From: Microvirga solisilvae
GTDB lineage: Bacteria > Pseudomonadota > Alphaproteobacteria > Rhizobiales > Beijerinckiaceae
NCBI RefSeq assembly: GCF_022808595.1
Contig: NZ_JAKUCN010000008.1
Location: 1 to 64,000, forward strand
DNA length: 64,000 bases
Reading direction: 5' to 3'
Shown piece after piece: positions 51,597 through 64,000 of this stretch. Positions within the stretch are counted from its first letter, which is position 1. Every line of letters begins with the position of its first letter. Below the pieces are notes generated by a model. The model was not told the origin of the DNA. It worked only from the letters and a program-made list of their open reading frames with translations, and did not search any database. Both the position numbers and the translations under genes were made by a program.

Positions 51597-51712
51597 CCCC
51601 TCCCTATAAGGCTAGGTGTCAACCGGCTGTTAACTCTCTTAGTGTCGCATTGGCAGGGCAATTTCTGCCCTGTTCTCGTGAGCGACATTCATGCGCCAGC
51701 CGTCTTTCTCGA

Positions 51713-51822
51713 GCATCGGACCCAAAAGTGGAATGCACTTTTGGGATCAATCCGATGCCCTTTTCAATAAAGAGCGCATCGTTCGACGCGGAAAACCGGG
51801 GCCACTTTTCCGCACGATGCGC
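51713..51822. repeat. Palindromic repeat, family A, ending on the mltB start codon
   Basis: Part 1: GCATCGGA (51713-51720) with TCCGATGC (51751-51758). Part 2: GCGCATCGT (51774-51782) with ACGATGCGC (51814-51822), enclosing GCGGAAAACCGG/CCACTTTTCCGC. The ATG that best starts the downstream transglycosylase (51817-51819) is within the last arm. The two-part layout matches 18674-18779 and 60606-60715. Confidence 0.88.
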
Positions 51823-53031
51823 TCGGTTCGCCGCTTCTGCGGTGCTCTCCTTCTCGGCCTGAGTTTCACCTTCGGCATGGAGAGCCTTGTGCATTCGGCC
51901 AAGGCGCAGCAGGTGTCCGATGCTGGGTTCCAGCGCTTCGTGCAGGGCCTGTGGCCGGCGGCCAAGGCCAGGGGCGTCTCACGCGCCACGTTCGACGAGG
52001 CCTTCCGCGGCGTTCAGCCCGATCCGAAGATCATCGCGCTCACCAAGAAGCAATCCGAGTTCGTCCGCCCGATCTGGGAATACATCAACGGCTCCATCTC
52101 GGCCGAGCGCCTGCGGCGCGGGCAGCAGATGGGCACGGAATGGTCTCAGACGCTGACCGCCATCGAGAAGACCTATGGCGTGCCTCGCTCCGTGGTGCTC
52201 GGCGTGTGGGGAATGGAAACCAATTTCGGCAGCTTCACCGGCTCGATCTATGTGGTCCGGGCGCTCTCGACCCTGGCCTATACGGGCTATCGCGGCGATT
52301 TCTTCAAGGAAGAGCTTCTGATCGCCCTTCAGATCCTGGAGCAGGATCATATCAGCCGCGACAAGATGCTGGGCTCCTGGGCGGGCGCCATGGGCCAGAC
52401 CCAGTTCATGCCCTCAAGCTTCATGCAATATGCGGTCGACGGCAACCGGGACGGGGTGCGCGATATCTGGTCGTCCGTGCCGGACGCGATGGCCTCCACC
52501 GCCAATTACCTGCGCCAGAAGGGCTGGGAGCCGGGTCTGCCCTGGGGCTTCGAGGTCCGTCTGCCGCAGGGCTTTGATTTCGGCTATCTGAGCGGGACGT
52601 TTCCTCAATGGCAGCATGTGGGCGTGCGCCGCGTCGATGGTAAGCCCATGCCGCAGGCAGGCGAGGCGACCCTGTTCCTGCCCGGCGGAGCGAATGGCCC
52701 GGCCTTCCTGGTCACGAAGAACTACGACGTGATCAAGGCCTATAACTCCTCCGATGCCTATGCCATGGGCGTGGCTCATCTCGGCGATCGGGTCATGGGC
52801 GGGCAGCCCATCCAGGGCGCGTGGCCCAAGGACCAGCCCATGCTCGCCAAGGAGGAGCGCCAGGAACTGCAGCAGCGCCTGGCGCGGCTCGGCTTCTACG
52901 AGGGCGAGACGGACGGCAAGTTCGGCTCCAAGACCCGGGATGCCGTGCGGAACTTCCAGCTCCGCCGTGGCTTGGTTCCCGACGGTTATGCCGATTACGC
53001 GGTCCTGCGCGAATTGCGCACGACCCGCTGA
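51817..53031 (+). CDS. MltB-type lytic murein transglycosylase with peptidoglycan-binding domain
   Basis: Cleaves peptidoglycan strands in the periplasm. 404 residues: Sec signal MRSVRRFCGALLLGLSFTFG to SAKA-QQ (about residue 30), SLT_2 (MltB) domain with catalytic Glu134 in VWGMETNFGSF and the block GSWAGAMGQTQFMPSSF, then a PG_binding_1 domain near 340-400 (LQQRLARLGFYEGETDGKFG). No lipobox Cys, so it is soluble. The start ATG lies in a palindromic repeat and has no Shine-Dalgarno sequence; the frame is open for 42 more codons, but those are translated repeat. Confidence 0.88.
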   Translation: MRSVRRFCGALLLGLSFTFGMESLVHSAKAQQVSDAGFQRFVQGLWPAAKARGVSRATFDEAFRGVQPDPKIIALTKKQSEFVRPIWEYINGSISAERLRRGQQMGTEWSQTLTAIEKTYGVPRSVVLGVWGMETNFGSFTGSIYVVRALSTLAYTGYRGDFFKEELLIALQILEQDHISRDKMLGSWAGAMGQTQFMPSSFMQYAVDGNRDGVRDIWSSVPDAMASTANYLRQKGWEPGLPWGFEVRLPQGFDFGYLSGTFPQWQHVGVRRVDGKPMPQAGEATLFLPGGANGPAFLVTKNYDVIKAYNSSDAYAMGVAHLGDRVMGGQPIQGAWPKDQPMLAKEERQELQQRLARLGFYEGETDGKFGSKTRDAVRNFQLRRGLVPDGYADYAVLRELRTTR

Positions 53032-53087
53032 CAGGTCCGGAGAAAGCCCTATAACAGGAGTGGTCCGGACTTTTCGTGGAACCACTC

Positions 53088-54347
53088 ATGCGGCTGTTGA
53101 CGATCCTTAGCCTTATCGGTCTGAGCCTGCTTCTCACCGTGGGAAGCAGCCCATCCGTCATGGCGCAGGGCTATTACTACCCGCAGCAGCAACAGCAGCC
53201 CCAGCAGCGCGGCTACCGTCCCGATCCACGAAATTATCCGCCGGGATATTATCCCGGAAAGCTCGTTCAGCCAGCTCAGCCTCAGCCGCAGCAGGGCTTC
53301 AGCCTGCGCCGCTTCTTCGGCGTGCCCGATGAACCGCCGCCGCCGACGCAGGCGCCCGCCGCCAGGCCGCGCAAGGCGCCTGCGCCGGCTGTCGCAGCAA
53401 AGCCCGAGAAGCCCAAGGTCGATCCCACCACGCATGTGGTGGTCTTCGGCGACTCGCTTGCCGAGTTCGCGCGCCAAGGTCTCGATGCGGTCTATGCCGA
53501 GGATCAGGATGTGGCCGTCGTGGGCAAGATCCGGGGCGGCAGCAATCTCGTGCGCAGCGATCCTGCCGAATGGCCGAACTTCATCAAGGCGACCTTCGAT
53601 TCCGGGCAGAAAGCCACGGTCGCCGTCGTCATGTTGGGCCTGAGTGACCGCCAGGCCTTGCAGGAGGGCGAGGAGCGGATCGAGCTGCTCACCGATCGCT
53701 GGAAGGACATCTACACGAAGCGCGTCGACGCGGTGATGGCGAGCTTCAAGGAACGCAACATCCCCGTGGTGTGGATCAGCCTGCCGCCTATGAAGAGCAG
53801 CAGGCTCTCCGAAGAGCTCATGGCGATGAACGAGGTCTATCGCGAGAGCGTGCAGCGGAACGGCGGCGCGTATGTGGATATCTTCCCCGGCTTCGTGGAC
53901 GACGAAAACCGCTACACTTCCTTCGGCCCCGACGTGGATGGCGAGCCCGCGCGTCTGCGCACGGAGGATGGCGTGTCCTTCACCAAGGCGGGCGCGCGCA
54001 AGGTCGCTCACTTCGCCGATGTGGAGATCAAGAAGATCCTCGAGTCCGTTCGCACCGGCGCGCCTGTCGCTGCAACTCCGACGGATGGACAGCCGGTCGC
54101 AAATATCGATGCTGCTCTTCCCACGCCGCCCGATGCGGCGACGCCGATCGCACTTCCCGTGAAGCCGCTTGTCGGACCCGTGCTGCCGTTGACCCGTCAG
54201 GACGTGACGCCTGGCGGCACCCTCGTCACCGCTCCGCCGAAACTGAACGGTGACAGTGCCTATTCCGTGCAGCGCGCGCTGCGCACGGGCATCGCGCCGA
54301 GTTCCCGCCCTGGCCGCGCAGACGATTACCGCTGGCCGCGGAGTTGA
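53088..54347 (+). CDS. DUF459 SGNH-hydrolase-like periplasmic protein
   Basis: A 419-residue exported protein. The signal peptide MRLLTILSLIGLSLLLTVGS ends near VMA-QG. A Gln/Pro-rich low-complexity linker (about 29-110) follows, then an SGNH/GDSL domain of the DUF459 type with VVVFGDSLAEF (S123 as nucleophile) and a late DGVSFTKAGARKVAHFAD block holding the Asp/His pair region. The C-terminal 90 residues are Pro/Thr-rich. Start ATG 53088 is preferred to GTG 53076. It follows the transglycosylase by 56 bases, suggesting a cell-wall or glycan-modifying role; DUF459 proteins include acyl-transfer partners, but activity here is unproven. Confidence 0.82.
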   Translation: MRLLTILSLIGLSLLLTVGSSPSVMAQGYYYPQQQQQPQQRGYRPDPRNYPPGYYPGKLVQPAQPQPQQGFSLRRFFGVPDEPPPPTQAPAARPRKAPAPAVAAKPEKPKVDPTTHVVVFGDSLAEFARQGLDAVYAEDQDVAVVGKIRGGSNLVRSDPAEWPNFIKATFDSGQKATVAVVMLGLSDRQALQEGEERIELLTDRWKDIYTKRVDAVMASFKERNIPVVWISLPPMKSSRLSEELMAMNEVYRESVQRNGGAYVDIFPGFVDDENRYTSFGPDVDGEPARLRTEDGVSFTKAGARKVAHFADVEIKKILESVRTGAPVAATPTDGQPVANIDAALPTPPDAATPIALPVKPLVGPVLPLTRQDVTPGGTLVTAPPKLNGDSAYSVQRALRTGIAPSSRPGRADDYRWPRS

Positions 54348-54363
54348 TATCCGAAACAAAAAA

Positions 54364-54396
54364 GACGGCCGATCCTTCTGGATCGGCCGTCTTTTT
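54364..54396. terminator. Bidirectional Rho-independent terminator
   Basis: A 12-bp perfect stem (54364-54375 with 54380-54391) with loop TTCT is flanked by an A run on the left (from 54358) and a T run on the right (54392-54396). It serves both the SGNH gene (plus) and gltD (minus). Confidence 0.93.
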
Positions 54397-54416
54397 CTTT
54401 TCGATGACCTGATCGA

Positions 54417-55838
<1,422 letters not shown>

Positions 55839-55857
55839 CGTTGTGCCCCTTTAATCC

Positions 55858-60573
<4,716 letters not shown>

Positions 60574-60605
60574 CTTTAGATCCTCACATCCGAACACGTC
60601 ATCTG

Positions 60606-60715
60606 AGCATCGGGCCCAAAAGTGGGACGCACTTTTGGGAGCAATCCGATGCTCCGCTCTATTTTCCGCATCGTATGGGACGGAAAACCGGTTCCCACTT
60701 TTCCGCACGATGCGG
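60606..60715. repeat. Palindromic repeat, family A, in the gltB leader
   Basis: Part 1: AGCATCGG (60606-60613) with CCGATGCT (60646-60653). Part 2: CCGCATCGT (60666-60674) with ACGATGCGG (60707-60715), enclosing GACGGAAAACCGG/CCACTTTTCCGC. It starts 33 bases upstream of the gltB start codon, so it is transcribed as part of the 5' untranslated region. Confidence 0.88.
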
Positions 60716-61235
60716 TTCTTCAAGGCGGTTTTCGGGCCGCCGGATGACAGGAGGATCGTCCGGAGTGCCCGCCGCTTTTCAGGGTTTCGAGGGTTTGGGT
60801 CCGGCAGGGGAGCCCGCACCTCGCGGGCACCTTTGGGCTGTCTTCAGCCCAGAGTCGCCCGTTCCGCCCACGTTTTGCGGGCGGTTTTCGTGGTATCTCG
60901 TTTCGTTCGCGTCAGGCGAAGCATCAAGAAAACCTCAAGGCGAGAGGGTGCAGGCACCCGAAATGGGACAGCATGGCTGTCCTAATGCGGTCAAACTGCC
61001 AGAGATCGCGGCACCGCACAAGAGGGTTTAGAAAAATTTTAGACAAAAGTTACAAGCCGCCGACTCGGAATGTAACAAAAGCAATTTTTGGAAAGCCCAA
61101 ACGAAAGTCTTAGCCGAAGGGTCAATGATCTTGACATGTTGGGGCATGCGTACGGGGAACCCAAGGGAATACATCCCTCGCAGAGGAAGCTATGCATGCA
61201 TGGCGCCAGGGCAGAGCCCCGGCGCCAGGGTAGCG
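60716..61235. promoter_or_regulatory. Gene-free 520-base region upstream of gltB with several hairpins and dyads
   Basis: No coding frame with family likeness is visible. Three consecutive hairpins occur: GCCCGC/GCGGGC (60812-60828), GGGCTG/CAGCCC (60834-60851) and CCGCCC/GGGCGG (60864-60884). On the plus strand the last is followed by TTTT, so a small RNA ending at about 60888 is possible; on the minus strand they lie in the gltB leader. Further up are dyads GGGTGC/GCACCC (60946-60959), GGACAGC/GCTGTCC (60966-60982) and GTTACA/TGTAAC (61049-61076), likely operator sites for gltB. Confidence 0.4.
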
Positions 61236-62708
61236 TCATTGTGCAGCCAGGCTCTGCGCGCCTTCGAGCTTGATGACCGGGGGCGGGTTCCAGCGGCCCG
61301 TCAAAGCTGCCGGCATGGGGGCATAGAGCCTCATGGTCAGGTTGAAGGCCCCTTTCGGAGCAGGAAGCCAGTTGGCTTCCCTGTCCTTGCCGGGATTCTC
61401 GTTCTGGAAATAGAGATCGAGCGAGCCGTCCATATTGTACTTGAAGGGCATCCAGCTGCTCAATGCGAAGCGGTTGAGGCTGTTCGGGATCTGGAAGCCT
61501 TCCGGATCGTAGAGGGTAATCGACCAGAACGCGGCAGCCGGAGGCGTTGCCCCCTTCGCGAAGTGGATCGTGTACCTGTTGGTGCCGTCGAGCGGCTTGC
61601 CGGTATCGTCGAACAGGTTGAGTGGGTAGATCGCATCCTCGGGCAGGTTGGCGCCTAGTCCAAGCTGACTCACGATAGCTCGCTTGAGATAGTAATTGCC
61701 GTACACGCCCATCGTGTCGGTATTCATCGACCAGCCATTCGCGACGCGGGCCAAGGTCTTCACCTTCCATTCCATGAGCTGCTGTGCACTGGCGGGTGCG
61801 GCGTCGAGGGCGCTCTTGACGATGGGTTCAACCTTCTCGACGTCGAAGCTCTTGCCTGCTTCGATGCCGATCCGTTTCATGCGGGCTAAAATCGGCTCGT
61901 CGGTCAGGTGGGGTCCGTTGACCTTCAGGAGTTCAGCCGCATAGGCGAAGTACCTGGGGCCCGGCATCGTATCGACTTGGGTCTTGGGCGGTGTCTTCAT
62001 ATCGATGTTCGGATCGATCTTCACTTCGGGCGTTCGCGGGGACTTACCCCACTCGGACAGCGGGGTGACCTTGAGCCCCGCTTGGACCTTGTGGACTGCA
62101 TCATAATCAGATGGGCCATCTGTTCTGGTCCGGGCGATGATCCAGACATAAGGTGTCGGCGCATCGATACGCTGCGTGCTGGCAGGCAGCCGGAACTCTT
62201 CGGCAAATTTCTCGCGCAGATCGGGACGCCAATTGGATGGGGCGACCAGAAACTCACCTGCCTGCGTTCCCGTTGTGCGCCAGCCCGGCGCTGCGAACAC
62301 ATTCGTCCACATGTCGAGCATGGGCAGCAGATAATAGCGGCCGCCCGTGTCCGGAACAGAGACGATCATGGGCTCCTTGGTGAGATCGAGATACGAGACC
62401 GAATAGAGCGTATCGAAGTTCGGGCGCACCACGGCCTTGTCATCCGCAGCCGGATAGGTCGGCACATGGTTGAACATGTTCATCGGGCCACGGCCTGGTA
62501 CTTTGCCCGGTTCGTGGTTGGTGAGCTGCTTGCGCGTCACGTCCATGGTGACGAGCGGATAAAAATACAGATAGGCCTCGACTGCGATGTCGTGCGCCTC
62601 CTGATCGGTGAGGGCGGAGGCATCTGTCGCCAACGCTCCAATCCCGAACGCGCTCGCCAGAATTGTCACGCTGAATAACTTGGCAGGGGAATTGAGAAGC
62701 CGAGACAT
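61236..62708 (-). CDS. DUF1254/DUF1214 domain exported protein
   Basis: A 490-residue protein with a signal peptide (MSRLLNSPAKLFSVTILASA and a likely cut near residue 32). The DUF1254 domain follows (AVEAYLYFYPLVTMDVTRKQ, then RPNFDTLYSVSYLDL) and the C-terminal DUF1214 domain has AFWSITLYDPEGFQIPN and RYTIHF. Such two-domain proteins are common in proteobacteria and of unknown enzymatic role. The ATG at 62708 has AAGGAG upstream; the frame is open 60 codons further, but those residues look non-coding. Confidence 0.85.
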   Translation of the reverse strand: MSRLLNSPAKLFSVTILASAFGIGALATDASALTDQEAHDIAVEAYLYFYPLVTMDVTRKQLTNHEPGKVPGRGPMNMFNHVPTYPAADDKAVVRPNFDTLYSVSYLDLTKEPMIVSVPDTGGRYYLLPMLDMWTNVFAAPGWRTTGTQAGEFLVAPSNWRPDLREKFAEEFRLPASTQRIDAPTPYVWIIARTRTDGPSDYDAVHKVQAGLKVTPLSEWGKSPRTPEVKIDPNIDMKTPPKTQVDTMPGPRYFAYAAELLKVNGPHLTDEPILARMKRIGIEAGKSFDVEKVEPIVKSALDAAPASAQQLMEWKVKTLARVANGWSMNTDTMGVYGNYYLKRAIVSQLGLGANLPEDAIYPLNLFDDTGKPLDGTNRYTIHFAKGATPPAAAFWSITLYDPEGFQIPNSLNRFALSSWMPFKYNMDGSLDLYFQNENPGKDREANWLPAPKGAFNLTMRLYAPMPAALTGRWNPPPVIKLEGAQSLAAQ

Positions 62709-63084
62709 GGGATGATCACTCCTTGGAAGATGCCCAGCCCGCTTCTGAAGCTTGATACTACGTCTGTTGGCGCAGGGCTGTGATGTTGAGCACGTGCGCA
62801 ATCTGGTCGACTCGGGCGCCTCATGCTTGATCGGACGTGACAGAAGCCTGACCATTATGGACAGCCCTGAACCGCATCGCTGCTTCATGAGTATCGCGGG
62901 CGGTGCAAGTTGGAGTTACCTTGCTCGATGATGAGGTGCGGCCAGGGAGGGGCGTAGCTGGTCGCAAGGCAGGCTTTCCCGCCCAAAGATGACGGCACTT
63001 TGAGCATCCTTCCACCCATGATACTGGCTCCCCATGAGAGCGCATCGACCCTCATCGGGGAGTTTCGCCCAAGGAGATCATTTG
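62709..63084. other. 376-base divergent intergenic region
   Basis: It holds promoters for the DUF1254 gene (minus) and threonine aldolase (plus; ribosome site AAGGAGA at 63071-63077). Short open frames exist on the minus strand, one ending at 62821 and continuing in frame past a stop as a further 20 codons to a TAG near 62760. They may be remnants of a decayed gene, but I cannot name one. No clear promoter motif is seen. Confidence 0.4.
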
Positions 63085-64000
63085 ATGAATTTCGCAAGCG
63101 ACAACATCGTGGGTGCCAGCCCTCAGGTTCTGCAGGCTCTGGCTCAGGCCAATGCCGGGGCCATGGCTGCCTATGGGGGCGACGAGATCACCAAGCGGGT
63201 GAAGGCGCGCTTCAACGAGATTTTCGAGCGCGAGGTTTCGGTGTTCTTCGTGACCACCGGCACGGCGGCGAACGCGCTGGCACTCTCCTCCGCCGTGCCG
63301 CCCTACGGCCTCTGCGTCTGCCATCGCGAGGCGCATATCATCGACGATGAATGCGGCGCGCCGGAATTCTTCATGCATGGGGCGAAGCTCGCAGGCCTCC
63401 CCGGCGTTGGAGCCAAGCTTTCGGCCGAGAGCGTTTCGGCTTATCTCAAGAGCCTGCCGAAGGCCGTGAAGCAGATGCCGCCGAAGGCCCTGTCGATTTC
63501 GCAGGTGTCGGAATGCGGTCTTGTTTACAGCCGCGAGGAGATCAAGGCGCTTGGCCAAGTCTGCCGCGAGCATAACCTTGCCTTCCACATGGATGGCGCG
63601 CGCTTCGTGAATGCGCTCGTGGCGCTCGGCTGCACGCCTGCCGAGATGACCTGGAGGCAGGGCGTCGATATCCTCTCCTTCGGCGGCACCAAGAACGGCT
63701 GCCTCATGGCCGAGGCCATCGTGGTGTTCAAGCCGGAGCTCGCAGAGGCGCTGGATTATCGCTCCAAGCGCGCGGGCCAGATCATCTCCAAGGGCCGCCT
63801 GATCTCGGCGCAGTTCGAGGGCTATTTCGAAGGCGATCACTGGTATGCCAATGCCCGCCACGCGAACCGTCTGGCAAAGCTGCTCTCGGACGGGCTGTGC
63901 GAGCTTCCGGGCGTGCGCCTGGCCTGGGCGACGGAAGCCAACGAGGTCTTCCCGATCATCCCCGCCGCCATGGACAAGGCCCTGCGGGATGCGGGCGTGC
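63085..64000 (+). CDS. ltaE: Low-specificity L-threonine aldolase (partial, runs off the window)
   Basis: PLP enzyme that splits threonine or allo-threonine to glycine and acetaldehyde. The first 305 codons are present with no stop before the window end; about 345 residues are usual. PLP-lysine is K203 in LSFGGTKNGCL, AFHMDGAR (167-173) holds the cofactor Asp, and TTGTAANALAL (58-68) contacts the phosphate. The ATG follows AAGGAGA with seven bases. It starts a transcript away from the DUF1254 gene. Confidence 0.92.
   Translation, partial: MNFASDNIVGASPQVLQALAQANAGAMAAYGGDEITKRVKARFNEIFEREVSVFFVTTGTAANALALSSAVPPYGLCVCHREAHIIDDECGAPEFFMHGAKLAGLPGVGAKLSAESVSAYLKSLPKAVKQMPPKALSISQVSECGLVYSREEIKALGQVCREHNLAFHMDGARFVNALVALGCTPAEMTWRQGVDILSFGGTKNGCLMAEAIVVFKPELAEALDYRSKRAGQIISKGRLISAQFEGYFEGDHWYANARHANRLAKLLSDGLCELPGVRLAWATEANEVFPIIPAAMDKALRDAGV

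Noticed and set aside
51691..51816. 42-codon N-terminal extension of the transglycosylase
   Set aside because: It is translated repeat and would bury the signal peptide.
60574..60819. 82-codon N-terminal extension of GltB
   Set aside because: It translates the repeat and leader; the propeptide and ribosome site place the start at 60573.

Overview
This 64 kb window reads as ordinary chromosome of a high-GC alphaproteobacterium of the Hyphomicrobiales (Rhizobiales); a Microvirga/Methylobacteriaceae-like host is my guess, not a demonstrated fact. The grounds are the gene set (homospermidine synthase with a eukaryote-type ornithine decarboxylase, two OpgG/OpgD-type glucan proteins, a TAXI-TRAP transporter with DUF1850, an HWE histidine kinase, a fused indolepyruvate oxidoreductase) and several families of palindromic intergenic repeats typical of that order. 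I see no rRNA, tRNA, CRISPR array, transposase, integrase or phage gene. Genes are densely packed on both strands, often with start/stop overlaps.

Layout. 1-6.1 kb: sugar-acid catabolism (KDPG-type aldolase, IlvD/Edd-type sugar-acid dehydratase, SDR dehydrogenase, D-2-hydroxyacid dehydrogenase) with DUF533 and a small secreted protein. 6.1-10.2 kb: TfoX C-terminal-like protein, MarR regulator, and a NitT/TauT-type ABC transporter with a predicted ~400-nt leader. 10.5-12.1 kb: first OpgG-like protein. 12.3-17.6 kb: polyamine module (probable speF leader RNA, ornithine decarboxylase, GNAT, MFS, homospermidine synthase). 17.6-24.5 kb: small proteins, a WD40 protein, a CobW/COG0523 GTPase and a zinc-type ABC operon headed by a histidine-rich membrane miniprotein. 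24.6-26.1 kb: second OpgG/OpgD paralogue. 26.3-30.3 kb: TAXI-TRAP transporter. 30.4-34.3 kb: gamma-glutamyltransferase-family enzyme, YitT protein and a nickel/cobalt-type efflux pair (NicO plus DUF1007). 34.5-39.4 kb: indolepyruvate oxidoreductase facing an aromatic aminotransferase. 39.4-48.3 kb: Ung, 5'-nucleotidase-family protein, HWE kinase, ferrochelatase, AlaX, SPFH/NfeD pair, GST. 48.4-54.4 kb: envelope precursors (KdsD, GalU, GalE), MltB-type transglycosylase, DUF459 SGNH protein. 54.4-60.6 kb: glutamate synthase (gltB, gltD). 61.2-64 kb: a DUF1254/DUF1214 protein and a threonine aldolase cut by the window end.

Functional links. Ornithine decarboxylase makes putrescine and homospermidine synthase condenses it to homospermidine, so the 12-17 kb block encodes a two-enzyme polyamine route. 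The His-rich protein, ABC transporter and CobW GTPase form a zinc acquisition/allocation block. The aminotransferase and indolepyruvate oxidoreductase are consecutive steps of aromatic amino-acid breakdown. GalU, GalE, KdsD and the OpgG/D proteins all feed envelope polysaccharides.

Most striking non-coding signal: at least five families of palindromic repeats at about ten sites. One copy appears to supply the start codon of the MltB transglycosylase, one fills the gap before the CobW gene, and one lies in the gltB leader. Other leads are the polyamine leader RNA, long structured leaders before the ABC operon and gltB, and near-perfect dyads overlapping promoters of the aldolase, indolepyruvate oxidoreductase and ferrochelatase genes. 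No wholly new multi-gene system is evident; the best candidate for undescribed biology is the zinc block with its His-rich membrane miniprotein and the linked WD40/CxxPxCP pair.
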